Assembly: GCF_000711225.1 (NCBI RefSeq)
Contig: NZ_JOMG01000004.1
Span: 682,001-746,000, forward strand
Direction of reading: 5' to 3'
Length of the DNA stretch: 64,000 bases
From: Pelobacter seleniigenes DSM 18267
GTDB lineage: Bacteria; Desulfobacterota; Desulfuromonadia; Desulfuromonadales; Geopsychrobacteraceae
Within the stretch, counting starts at the first letter, position 1. Every line of letters begins with the position of its first letter. The position numbers were made by a program, and so were the translations under genes. The notes under the pieces were generated by a model. That model did no database searches, was not told where the DNA came from, and saw only the letters and a list, made by a program, of their open reading frames with translations. Positions 9,134-16,836 of the stretch are shown piece by piece.

Positions 9134-9376
9134 TCATGAATGAATGCTCTGTTCCGGCAATGAATCAAGTCCTTCTCCGAGCACAGGGGAAGAATCTTCG
9201 AAAACATCTAACTCATTGCCCACAAATGCTTTTTTGGCCTTTCGGCGCAGGACCGCCGTGGCCAGAATCGAGGCGGCTGACTGGAGCCTCGCCTCACCCG
9301 ACAGGCGGCCGGGTTTGCCGTTTTCGCCAAGGTCATCAAGCCCCGGCCCATCATTCATTTCCTGTACATCCAACAT
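9134..9376 (-). CDS. Small hypothetical protein, first gene of recombinase operon
   Basis: An 80-residue acidic protein of unknown function with no recognisable domain. It is supported by a good ribosome site (GGAGGTG, about 5 bases before the ATG) and by its place as the first reading frame after the reverse-strand copy of the conserved promoter-like element at 9529-9560. It ends 34 bases before the DUF2924 gene. Both AT-rich and G+C-rich codons occur, so coding potential is moderate. Confidence 0.55.
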   Translation of the reverse strand: MLDVQEMNDGPGLDDLGENGKPGRLSGEARLQSAASILATAVLRRKAKKAFVGNELDVFEDSSPVLGEGLDSLPEQSIHS

Positions 9377-9528
9377 CGAACACCTCCGGTGGGACCGGGG
9401 GGCTGGATGGTGTGAATGCCAGAAAACGGTGGCGGTCGGGATGCGCGTTCGATGGCACCCACAACCGCCTCAGCTCCGCCTCTGGTCGGTTATCTGGTTG
9501 TGCCCGGCTTTAACCGGACTTGCGTTCG

Positions 9529-9560
9529 TTACTTACCGGAGGGACGTGCAAGATGACGGA
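9529..9560 (-). promoter_or_regulatory. Dispersed bipartite element, reverse copy
   Basis: On the minus strand this reads TCCGTC, 14 bases, then TCCGGTAAGTAA. It is the only copy facing left and lies upstream of the minus-strand recombinase operon, leaving a leader of about 150 bases. The first hexamer differs from the consensus TCCGAC at one base. Confidence 0.7.
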
Positions 9561-9587
9561 ATCAGATGAAAAGTCCTGTTTTTTTGA

Positions 9588-9616
9588 TTGACCTGATATT
9601 CATCAGGTCGTATATT
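9588..9616 (+). promoter_or_regulatory. Sigma-70 promoter of the HTH/QueC-like cassette
   Basis: TTGACC at 9588-9593 and TATATT at 9611-9616 are separated by exactly 17 bases. It lies 57 bases before the HTH gene and is of host housekeeping type, unlike the dispersed phage element 28 bases to its left, so this cassette appears to be expressed independently of the phage programme. Confidence 0.75.
9590..9609. promoter_or_regulatory. Operator palindrome between -35 and -10
   Basis: GACCTGAT-ATTC-ATCAGGTC is a perfect 8-bp inverted repeat with a 4-base centre that fills the promoter spacer. A protein bound here would block RNA polymerase. The LexA-type HTH protein encoded next is the obvious candidate binder. 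Confidence 0.7.
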
Positions 9617-9672
9617 TTTTAACCATAAGATGGGCCTAATCCGCTCAGTGGCCATGACACGGAGCAATCGCC

Positions 9673-9906
9673 ATGGGAAAGAAAAAGTTATCGGAAATAA
9701 CCGACCCGCAGGCCAGGACGCTGATGGTCATTTGCCAAATCATCGATGAAAAGGGGTTGCCGCCAACGGTGAAAGAATTGTCGGAAGTCCTCGGTATCAG
9801 TCACGCGAGCGCCCACGAGCAGATCGCTCAACTGGTCCGTAAAGGCTATTTGAAGAAAGAAGCTCGTAAGGCCCGAAGCATCGTCGTCATCAGGAGGCCC
9901 GAATAA
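9673..9906 (+). CDS. Stand-alone LexA-type winged-helix DNA-binding protein
   Basis: A 77-residue protein matching the N-terminal DNA-binding domain of LexA: DEKGLPPTVKELSEVLGIS, then the recognition-helix region HASAHEQIAQLVRKGYL and a beta wing ending in ARSIVVI. The autocleaving S24 peptidase half of LexA is absent, so RecA-triggered self-cleavage is not possible. It has an ACGGAG ribosome site and is the first gene after a promoter that contains a perfect palindrome, so autorepression of the cassette is likely. The next gene follows after 33 bases. Confidence 0.75.
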   Translation: MGKKKLSEITDPQARTLMVICQIIDEKGLPPTVKELSEVLGISHASAHEQIAQLVRKGYLKKEARKARSIVVIRRPE

Positions 9907-9939
9907 CGATGCAGGGTCGCGAACAATAAGGAGATCGAC

Positions 9940-10728
9940 ATGGGGCACGTCAGACTTGGGAGCCTTCCAAGGTCGAGGGCATGGAAAGAGGTGGTCGGCC
10001 TGATCACGGCCGGTGCCGACGTGTCCCAGATCGCAAACGCCACAATACGGGCGGCTGACAAGGCCTTCTCATTTGTGCTCAACGATGAGGGGTTTACCGA
10101 GGCGGTATGGCTGATGACCCAGCTTGCCATTGCTGCCAAGAAGGACAACTTCAACGATCACCTTCAGTCGGTTGGCATCAATCTGCCGCAGGACACCTCA
10201 TTGCCCGACGTTGCCGCCGCTGTTGCAGAGGCAATGGATCGGAAGATTGAGTCCAACGGTAGCCGCTCTGACTTGGGTGAGATGTCGCAGCGGGCCTTGG
10301 TTGGAGCATTGGTCGAACACATCTCTCCCAAGTTGCCCTCCTTGTTCGCACCAGACGCCAGCGACGTCCAGGCCGCATTGGCGTCGCTCGGAAAAAAGCG
10401 GGAGTTCGGCGAGCTGTCCCGCACGTTCTTCGCCAAGCTGACCAACGAGAGCATGAACTACTTCCTGTCAAAAACGCTGGCGACCCATCTGGGCGAAGGC
10501 CAGCGCTTTGCCACCATGAATGAAATGGGACAATTCGAGAAAGCCCTGACCACGCACTGCAAAGAAGCATCCCTGATCGTCGAACAGTTTTCGGCGGATT
10601 GGTTTTCCAAGCACAAATACGAAGAAGGCGGTGACATCTCCCGGGAGTCGTCCAACGGCTTCGCCTCCTATGCGCTGAAGAAAATGAAGGACGAATTGAA
10701 AGAAGGAGCGCGAGCCGATGCAAGATAA
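9940..10728 (+). CDS. Unrecognised 262-residue protein, partner of QueC-like enzyme
   Basis: I do not recognise this family. The N-terminus reads GHVRLGSLPRSRAWKEVVGLI, followed by mainly helical sequence without signal peptide, membrane segment or obvious catalytic motif; the C-terminus is charged (KKMKDELKEGARAD). It has a strong AAGGAG site and overlaps the QueC-like gene by 11 bases, so the two are translationally coupled and probably act together. In the Qat defence system a QueC-like protein (QatC) also works with a protein of unknown function (QatB) of similar size, but I cannot claim homology from sequence alone. Confidence 0.6.
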   Translation: MGHVRLGSLPRSRAWKEVVGLITAGADVSQIANATIRAADKAFSFVLNDEGFTEAVWLMTQLAIAAKKDNFNDHLQSVGINLPQDTSLPDVAAAVAEAMDRKIESNGSRSDLGEMSQRALVGALVEHISPKLPSLFAPDASDVQAALASLGKKREFGELSRTFFAKLTNESMNYFLSKTLATHLGEGQRFATMNEMGQFEKALTTHCKEASLIVEQFSADWFSKHKYEEGGDISRESSNGFASYALKKMKDELKEGARADAR

Positions 10729-12820
10729 GCGTTACATCATCTGCGGAAACGCACCGACCAGCGGAATCGAGGAGAACCCGGAGCGGGATTTGCGCCTGCG
10801 TTTGTGGGGCAAGGATGGGCCGGACAAGATCACCCTACGCATCGAGGACATCCACAAAAAGATGAGCAAGGACGTGCCGGATTCCTTCCAGGATCTGCTC
10901 GAAATTGCCACCTACGTGTACAGCGCCGACCAGGCCATTCCCCGTGGGGCCGATGACGTTGATTCCTTTGGTCACGGTTGGCGGAGAAATCTGCATTTCA
11001 TCATTCCGGTCCGGAACCCGGACTTCTGGAATGGAGAGGAGATTCAGCAGGCCCTGTGCTCGACGCTTGGGTTCCTGTCTGATGACAGCTATCACTTCGG
11101 ATTCACCAAGCTGAAAGAGGCTCAGGCATTCCAGGGCTATCTGGACTTCAACGATGACGGGCGTCTTCTCGGTTATCCGGAACAGGTGGTGATGTTTTCA
11201 GGCGGGCTGGATTCGCTGGCCGGAGCTATCGACGAGGTGTTGAACGAAAAACACCGGGTCGTCCTGGTGACCCACAAGTCAACCCCGAAGCTCAACAAGC
11301 GCCACCGCCGCCTGGAAAAGATGATCGCCGACAAGGCCGGGGAAAACGCGCCGCTCCACATAGGCGTTCGCGTCAACAAGAACAAGGGGCTGAACTACGA
11401 GTACACCCAGCGCAGCCGCTCCTTCCTCTATGTGTCCATCGGGGCGACCATCGCAAAAATGATCAACCTGAAGAGCGTCCGCTTCTACGAGAACGGCGTC
11501 ATCAGTCTGAATTTGCCGGTCTGTGCCCAGGTCGTCGGCGGCCGGGCAACGCGCACCACCCATCCCAGGGTAATCCGAGGCTTCCAGGAAATCATCAGCC
11601 TGGTGGCTGGCGAACCATTCACGATTGAAAATCCCTACATCTGGAAGACCAAGGCTGATGTCGTCGGGGTCATTACCAAAGCCGGGTGCCAGGAGATGAT
11701 CGCGGCATCGACCACCTGCACGCACACCTGGGAGATGACCAATCACCATACCCACTGCGGCACCTGCTCGCAGTGCATCGACCGGCGCTTTGCTGTGATC
11801 GCTGCCAAGGCTGATCAGCATGACCCTGTTGATGCCTACAAAGCCGACATCTTCACCCAAAGCCGAAGCAAGGACGAGGACAAGATCATGGCGGCCGCGT
11901 ACCTGGAGCGTGCCAACCAGGTCCGTGATCAGGATGATATCACCCAGTTTATCGCTCGATTCAGCGAGGTGAGTCGGGTCTTCCGCTACCTGAACGGGAA
12001 CCCCGGAAGCGTGGCCCAGAAGGTCTATGACCTTTACAAGCGCCATGCCAAGGAGGTCTGCGAAGCGATGGACACCATGGTCGCCCGCAACATCACGGCC
12101 ATCCGCCAGCGCACCTTGCCGGGAGACTGCTTGCTTCGGACGGTCTATGAATCGGGATCGGTGATCTCAGTCCCAGCCATTCCGGTCGAGCAGAAGCAGC
12201 CGGACAACTACTTCAGGAAGCGCGGGGGTGTCTGGGCCGCACGCTTTAACGGTAACGCCGAGGTGCTCGTGACGGGTGTCGACAAAGGAGCCGAGTACAT
12301 CAACTTCCTCCTGGCACGACCGAACAAGGAAACCTCGGTCTACGAGATCGTCTGCGGGTTTGCCATCGATAGCTGCAACGCGGTCCTGAACTCCAATGAA
12401 ACCGACGAAGGTTTTCAGGTCACCCAGGGGGTTCCGTTGGGTGATACCGGCTTCGTTGCAGACCGCAAGGCCGTCGAGCAATACCGGGAGACGGCTCACG
12501 AGCTTCTCCGAGAGATAGAAGAAGCCCGGGCAGAAAACAACGATGCCGAGATTCAGCGACTTGAAGACGAAATGACAAAGATCACCGCCGCAATCAATGA
12601 GGCGGTTGGTCTGGGTGGCAAACTCCGGAAATCCAACGACAAGCGGAAGAACATCCGTGACGCCTTCCGGAACGCCGTGAACCGAGCCATCAAGTATCTG
12701 GAGAAGTATGACAAGCCGCTGGCCGCCCACCTGAAGGAGTCCATCAAGTGCGGCAACGAACCGGTCTACCGGACCGAAGAGGAGATCGTTTGGGAGGTCC
12801 GCCCGATAGTCAACGAATGA
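10718..12820 (+). CDS. QueC/QatC-like PP-loop enzyme with extended C-terminus
   Basis: A 700-residue protein with three parts. Residues 1-150 are unassigned. Residues about 155-370 carry the QueC signature: PP-loop ATP-binding motif SGGLDS at 161-166 and a zinc site with Cys334, Cys347, Cys350 and Cys353 (C-x12-C-x2-C-x2-C). QueC makes 7-cyano-7-deazaguanine, and QueC-like proteins are core parts of the Qat and type IV CBASS anti-phage systems. Housekeeping QueC is only about 230 residues and would sit with queD/queE, which are absent here. The C-terminal third holds an acidic coiled coil near 590-635 and a basic helical end. A defence role is inferred from the family and cargo position. Confidence 0.75.
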   Translation: MQDKRYIICGNAPTSGIEENPERDLRLRLWGKDGPDKITLRIEDIHKKMSKDVPDSFQDLLEIATYVYSADQAIPRGADDVDSFGHGWRRNLHFIIPVRNPDFWNGEEIQQALCSTLGFLSDDSYHFGFTKLKEAQAFQGYLDFNDDGRLLGYPEQVVMFSGGLDSLAGAIDEVLNEKHRVVLVTHKSTPKLNKRHRRLEKMIADKAGENAPLHIGVRVNKNKGLNYEYTQRSRSFLYVSIGATIAKMINLKSVRFYENGVISLNLPVCAQVVGGRATRTTHPRVIRGFQEIISLVAGEPFTIENPYIWKTKADVVGVITKAGCQEMIAASTTCTHTWEMTNHHTHCGTCSQCIDRRFAVIAAKADQHDPVDAYKADIFTQSRSKDEDKIMAAAYLERANQVRDQDDITQFIARFSEVSRVFRYLNGNPGSVAQKVYDLYKRHAKEVCEAMDTMVARNITAIRQRTLPGDCLLRTVYESGSVISVPAIPVEQKQPDNYFRKRGGVWAARFNGNAEVLVTGVDKGAEYINFLLARPNKETSVYEIVCGFAIDSCNAVLNSNETDEGFQVTQGVPLGDTGFVADRKAVEQYRETAHELLREIEEARAENNDAEIQRLEDEMTKITAAINEAVGLGGKLRKSNDKRKNIRDAFRNAVNRAIKYLEKYDKPLAAHLKESIKCGNEPVYRTEEEIVWEVRPIVNE

Positions 12821-12880
12821 CCCGGGACCACCCAGGAAGAAAAAACTAAAAAAAATTTCCGCTACGCCAAATGTAGCCAT

Positions 12881-12934
12881 TGCGACGCCGGATGTAGCGC
12901 CTTCCCCAATGAAGGCGCGATCCGGCGTTTTTTA
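12881..12934 (+). terminator. Strong terminator closing the cargo cassette
   Basis: CGCCGGAT and GCGCCTTC on the left arm pair with GAAGGCGC and ATCCGGCG on the right, with a small internal bulge, followed by TTTTTTATT. It insulates the cassette from the phage genes downstream. A smaller GCTAC/GTAGC hairpin precedes it at 12862-12878. Confidence 0.88.
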
Positions 12935-12993
12935 TTGGTCAGCACAGGGTTGGCCACCGGGCGTGCCAGAACTTCCGAACAAGGAGACTGGCA

Positions 12994-13320
12994 GTGGCAC
13001 AAGTCAATAAAGCACACCTCACCCCACCGAAGCGGCGACTCATCGAGTTGATGCAGGACATCAACTTCGGCCGCATCACCAACATTCCGGTCCGCGACGG
13101 CGAGCCGGAACTCACCCCTGACACGGTCATTGAGCGCGAGATCAAGCTGGCTGGACAGAGCGGTCCCCGGCCCGAGCGCGACCAGGATGACTTCATTCTC
13201 AAGCAAGAGGTCGTGGCGCTGCTGGAGCACCTCGCGCAGATGGGCAGCGGAAAAGTCTGCCTGCTCGAGATCAAGCACGGTCTCCCGTTCCTGATGCGCA
13301 TCGAGGAACGAGCAGCCTGA
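12994..13320 (+). CDS. Small hypothetical phage protein
   Basis: A 108-residue protein with a GTG start and an AAGGAG site 7 bases upstream. The sequence is mixed helix/strand with a basic-rich N-terminal half (LTPPKRRLIELMQDINFG) and no motif I can name. It is the first gene of the rightward phage block and lies 195 bases before the sigma-factor gene; an early regulatory role is possible but only from position. Confidence 0.65.
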   Translation: MAQVNKAHLTPPKRRLIELMQDINFGRITNIPVRDGEPELTPDTVIEREIKLAGQSGPRPERDQDDFILKQEVVALLEHLAQMGSGKVCLLEIKHGLPFLMRIEERAA

Positions 13321-13491
13321 ACACGTAACGACCTGAACCCTTAGACACTGGACAACAAGCTGGACGCATGGCGGAGGCTGTTGTGGGTGTCGCCGAGCCG
13401 AATACGGCAATTGGCGGCGTACCTGCGACCCCTTCGCCCACGCGACAGCTTTGTCCTGTGATCTGGCCCGTGCCGACACCCACGCGGACCT
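13321..13491 (+). other. Leader before the sigma-factor gene
   Basis: No gene is supported here. A frame opening at 13368 overlaps the sigma gene out of register and has no ribosome site. This leader could contain the promoter or an RNA that pairs with the hairpin, but I see no clear motif. Confidence 0.4.
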
Positions 13492-13510
13492 CCTCCTCGC
13501 TCCGAGGAGG
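13492..13510 (+). promoter_or_regulatory. Shine-Dalgarno-sequestering hairpin of the sigma gene
   Basis: CCTCCTCG (13492-13499) is perfectly complementary to CGAGGAGG (13503-13510) with a 3-base loop. The right arm is the ribosome binding site, 5 bases before the ATG at 13516. Translation of the sigma factor would be low until the stem is opened, for example by heat, a protein or an upstream ribosome. Confidence 0.72.
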
Positions 13511-13515
13511 CCCCG

Positions 13516-14100
13516 ATGGTTTCTCAGAATTCTTACGACGGCATCGACAAGTATGCCGCCGACCTCATTCGGCACAAAGCACGTCAACTCGTAGGCAAGG
13601 CCGGATTCACCGAGGACGACAGACCCGACCTCGAACAGGAACTGATGATCGATCTGCTGCAGCGGATGCGGCATTTCAATCCCGCCAAGGCCAAGAAGAC
13701 CACCTTCATGGCCCGGATCGTCGAGCGTCACATCTCCACCATTCTGGAGGCCCGGTTCGCCCAATGCCGGGACTGGCGGCTCTGCCAAACATCACTCAAC
13801 GAACCCCTCGACAACGGTGAGGGCGACACCACCGAGCGGATCGACTTCCTGGATAGCGAAGGCTCTCTGAGCGGCGGCACCCGCGAAACAAGAGAGCGCC
13901 TCGCCCATGAGATCCGCATGGATCTCGGCCAGGCTATCGCCTCGCTGCCGGAAGAGCTCCGGGATCTGTGCTTGCGCCTGCACGACAGCACAATGGCCGA
14001 AGTCGCCCGAGAGATGGGCATTCCCAGAACCACCCTCTACGACCGGCTGAGCAAGCTCCGGGACGCGTTCCGCGAGGCCGGGCTTGAGGACTACCTGTGA
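13516..14100 (+). CDS. Phage-encoded sigma-70 family (ECF-like) sigma factor
   Basis: A 194-residue protein with a sigma region 2-like part at about 35-90 (DDRPDLEQELMIDLLQRM, then FNPAKAKKTTFMARIVERHI) and a region 4 HTH at the C-terminus (SLPEELRDLCLRL, then AEVAREMGIPRTTLYDRL). Size and two-domain layout fit ECF-type sigma factors. It should direct RNA polymerase to special promoters. The first forward copy of the dispersed bipartite element begins two bases after its stop codon, and eight more copies occur across the prophage; they are the natural candidate targets. Its ribosome site is buried in a hairpin. Confidence 0.8.
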   Translation: MVSQNSYDGIDKYAADLIRHKARQLVGKAGFTEDDRPDLEQELMIDLLQRMRHFNPAKAKKTTFMARIVERHISTILEARFAQCRDWRLCQTSLNEPLDNGEGDTTERIDFLDSEGSLSGGTRETRERLAHEIRMDLGQAIASLPEELRDLCLRLHDSTMAEVAREMGIPRTTLYDRLSKLRDAFREAGLEDYL

Positions 14101-14102
14101 TC

Positions 14103-14134
14103 TCCGACGCATCGGCTCCGCCTCCGGTAAGTAA
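14103..14134 (+). promoter_or_regulatory. Dispersed bipartite element, copy facing replication genes
   Basis: TCCGAC at 14103, then TCCGGTAAGTAA at 14123-14134. Followed by a GCACC/GGTGC hairpin at 14135-14153 and the first gene of the recombination operon at 14205. Confidence 0.78.
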
Positions 14135-14204
14135 GCACCGTGCCGCATGGTGCGGCTATCCGGGGCCTCGGAAATCAGAACCTGAACAAAAGAGGAGTTC
14201 AACC

Positions 14205-14540
14205 ATGACTCACGACACCTACAAGTACCGTTTTGACGAGTCGGTCCCGGCCCAGGAACTGGAAGACACTTTCATGCTGGCGATGCTGGCCGTCGAAAGC
14301 CTGCATGGCCGTTCCCGTGTGCGGATGGAGAGCCGGTTCAATTTGGACAAGGCCCGCCGCACCTGCGTGATCGACGCCTCCACCGATGTCGGCAGCGACC
14401 TTGCCCGCATCTTCACTGGCTTCGCCACCAAGGAATACGGCGAACGCTCGGTCCTGATCGAACGATCCCAGCCGTCGGGTTGCGCCTGTGCCTCCAAGCA
14501 TCGCGCAGCGCCCGCCGCCGAAGCGGGGGTGGCGGTATGA
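14205..14540 (+). CDS. Hypothetical protein, first gene of the recombination operon
   Basis: A 111-residue protein, no named family. It has the ATG at 14205 with an AGAGGAG site, rather than the earlier in-frame ATG at 14097, which lies inside the sigma stop region and the bipartite element. Predicted alpha/beta content with a Cys-containing, Ala-rich tail. Its stop overlaps the nuclease start (ATGA), so it is co-translated with it and may assist the nuclease. Confidence 0.65.
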   Translation: MTHDTYKYRFDESVPAQELEDTFMLAMLAVESLHGRSRVRMESRFNLDKARRTCVIDASTDVGSDLARIFTGFATKEYGERSVLIERSQPSGCACASKHRAAPAAEAGVAV

Positions 14541-15553
14541 GCGAGCTGATGACCACCACCTATTCCATGTGGCGGCTGTTCCGCAACTGCCGCATGGCCT
14601 GCAAGTGGCGCTACATCGATGAGCTGGTGCCGCTCGAGCGCGACCCCAATCTGGCCTTCGGCTCGGTCATTCACGACTGCCTGGAGTGCTGGCACGGCGA
14701 GCGGGATCTGGCCAAGGTACTCGACCACATCGACCGTACCTATCCGAACCGGGCGCAGGACGATCATCAACAGGCCGACTGGCATCTCGCCCGGGCCATG
14801 ATGAGCGCCTATGCGGAACACTACCCGGCCGAAGCGTTCGAGGTCGTCGCGCTCGAGAAAACCTTCGAAGGTCCCATCGTCAACCCGGCGACCGGGGCGA
14901 CCTCGCGCAGTTTCATTCTCGCCGGGAAGGTGGACGGCATCGTCCTTCAGGATGGCCAGTATTTCCTGCTGGAACACAAAACCGCCTCGCAGATCGACGC
15001 CAGCTACCTGGAGCGGCTGTGGACCGATTTCCAGATCATCCTCTACGCCTGGTACCTGGAGCAGACCCTCGGCATCACGGTCAGCGGCATCATCTACAAC
15101 GTCCTGGTCAAGGCCAAGTTGCGCCAGGGCAAGGGTGAGACCGAAGCCGAATTCGAGGCCCGCCGGGCGGAGCTGATCGCCAAGTCGAAAACCGGCAAGA
15201 GCAGCGCCAAGCGCAAGCTGCCGGAGGACGACGACACCTTCCAGCAGCGGCTCCAGGAAAAGTACCTCGAGGTGGGCATGTTCCATCGCGAGGTGCTCTA
15301 CATCTCCCGCGACCAGTTCGAGGAACTGCGGGCGGAGCTGTGGGAACTCTCCAAGGCCATGCTCGACGCCCGTCGGCGCAACACCTTCTACCGCAACACC
15401 AGCTACTGCTTCCAGTACGGAAGGCCCTGCGCCTACTTCCAGCTCTGCCGCTCGGGCGGCAACCCCAACGTCATCGAAAACCATTTCCAACGGATCGCCC
15501 CGCACGAAGAGCTGCGGGACGGAGCCGGTGAAGACGCCGCTCCGGTGTTTTGA
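14537..15553 (+). CDS. PD-(D/E)XK superfamily nuclease (RecB/Cas4-like)
   Basis: A 338-residue protein with the PD-(D/E)XK core: GKVDG with Asp133, then EHK with Glu146 and Lys148, preceded by the AFGSVIHDCL helix. Cys residues at the N-terminus (NCRMAC) and the C-terminus (YCFQYGRPCAYFQLC) are arranged as in AddB/Cas4-type 4Fe-4S nucleases. It probably acts as an exonuclease in phage recombination. The neighbours (NTPase, DUF669 ssDNA-binding-like protein, ERCC4 nuclease, RecD2) support this. Confidence 0.8.
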   Translation: MSELMTTTYSMWRLFRNCRMACKWRYIDELVPLERDPNLAFGSVIHDCLECWHGERDLAKVLDHIDRTYPNRAQDDHQQADWHLARAMMSAYAEHYPAEAFEVVALEKTFEGPIVNPATGATSRSFILAGKVDGIVLQDGQYFLLEHKTASQIDASYLERLWTDFQIILYAWYLEQTLGITVSGIIYNVLVKAKLRQGKGETEAEFEARRAELIAKSKTGKSSAKRKLPEDDDTFQQRLQEKYLEVGMFHREVLYISRDQFEELRAELWELSKAMLDARRRNTFYRNTSYCFQYGRPCAYFQLCRSGGNPNVIENHFQRIAPHEELRDGAGEDAAPVF

Positions 15554-15579
15554 AATCCCAACCATAAGGAGACGAAGCC

Positions 15580-16350
15580 ATGCTTCCCAAGACCAAAAGC
15601 AAACCCAAACACACGCTCTCGGACCTCACCGCCCTGGTGTACGGCCCGAGCAAGATTGGCAAGAGCACCTGGTGCTCCAAGGCCGATGACGCACTGTTCC
15701 TGGCGACCGAGCCGGGCCTGAACGCCCTGGAGGTGTTCCAGACCCCGATCACCTGCTGGGACGACCTTCTGCAGGCCTGCGCCGAAATCGCCGAGGGCAA
15801 GCACGAGTTCAAGACCATTGTCGTCGACACGGTGGATAACGCCTACAAGATGTGCTCGGACTACGTCTGCAAGAAATTCAAGATCGAGCACGAATCCGAC
15901 CTGGGCTACGGCAAGGGCTACGCGCTGATCAACAACGAGTTCCAGCGCGTCATCAACAAGCTCGCCTTTCTGCCCTACGGGCTGATCCTGATTTCCCACT
16001 CCCAAGAGCGGGACATCGAGACCCGGACCGGCAAACACACCCGCATCGTGCCGACGCTGCCGGAAAAGGCGCGGAAGCTGGTCACCGGTCTGGTGGACCT
16101 GATCCTGTTCTGCGACCTGGACATGAAAACCGGCGAGGACGGCAAGCCTGTATGGCAGCGCGTGATGCGCACCAAGCCCAGTCCCAACTACGACGCCGGT
16201 GACCGTACCGGTCGACTCCCCGAAGTCATCCCCCTCGATTTTTCGAGCTTCATGAAAGCGTTCAACAACACGGCAGCCGGAGCTGCGGCGAGTGCCGCCC
16301 GGCCGAAGCCGGAGCCGACCGCGAGTGCGGCGGCGAAACCTCAACAGTAA
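15580..16350 (+). CDS. RecA-like/AAA ATP-binding protein (phage nucleotide-binding type)
   Basis: A 256-residue NTPase with Walker A GPSKIGKST at residues 22-30, a Walker B-like TIVVDTVD and a sensor-like LILISHSQE. The Ala/Pro-rich C-terminal tail looks disordered. Proteins of this AAA_24/Sak4-like group are phage single-strand annealing ATPases and commonly sit next to a DUF669 protein and a PD-(D/E)XK nuclease, as here. Strong AAGGAG site. Confidence 0.8.
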   Translation: MLPKTKSKPKHTLSDLTALVYGPSKIGKSTWCSKADDALFLATEPGLNALEVFQTPITCWDDLLQACAEIAEGKHEFKTIVVDTVDNAYKMCSDYVCKKFKIEHESDLGYGKGYALINNEFQRVINKLAFLPYGLILISHSQERDIETRTGKHTRIVPTLPEKARKLVTGLVDLILFCDLDMKTGEDGKPVWQRVMRTKPSPNYDAGDRTGRLPEVIPLDFSSFMKAFNNTAAGAAASAARPKPEPTASAAAKPQQ

Positions 16351-16362
16351 GGAGATCCGACC

Positions 16363-16836
16363 ATGGAACACTACGAAAACCAATCCAACAGCAACCTCGA
16401 CCTGGCGCAGTTCGACGACGCCTTCGAAACCGCCGAAGTCGAGGAACGCGAGTTCGAGGCCGTTCCCGACGGCAAGTACCAGGTCAACGTCGACCGGGTC
16501 GAACTGACCCGCGCCCAGACCTCGGGCAATCCCATGCTCAAGTGGACCCTGCGCATTCTCGCGCCGACCCACAAGGGGCGTCTGCTCTGGCGCAACAACG
16601 TCATGGCCAGCAACGAGAACATCAAGTGGCTCAAGCAGGACCTCTACACCTGCGGGCTGCAGCTTCAGAAGCTCTCCGACCTGCCGGGCCACCTCGAGCA
16701 GCTTCTCAACATCAAGCTGGAGGTGACCAAGCGCACTCGCGGTGAAAACGAGAACATCTACTTCAACCGTCGCATTGTCATGGCCGACGATGCCGGGGCT
16801 CCCGGCGCGGCGATGGATGACATGATCCCGTTCTGA
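16363..16836 (+). CDS. DUF669 protein with SSB-like tail
   Basis: A 157-residue DUF669-type protein (GKYQVNVDRVELT, then GNPMLKWTLRILAP, OB-fold-like strands). The C-terminus ends in an acidic stretch with DDMIPF, closely matching the DDDIPF tail by which bacterial SSB proteins recruit partners. I infer it is the phage single-stranded DNA-binding protein serving the flanking annealing ATPase and nucleases. AAGGAG site; stop overlaps the next start. Confidence 0.8.
   Translation: MEHYENQSNSNLDLAQFDDAFETAEVEEREFEAVPDGKYQVNVDRVELTRAQTSGNPMLKWTLRILAPTHKGRLLWRNNVMASNENIKWLKQDLYTCGLQLQKLSDLPGHLEQLLNIKLEVTKRTRGENENIYFNRRIVMADDAGAPGAAMDDMIPF

Noticed and set aside
13368-13820. A plus-strand open frame overlapping the sigma-factor gene start
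   Set aside because: Out of register with the sigma gene, no ribosome site, Arg/Pro/Ser-rich composition of a shadow frame.
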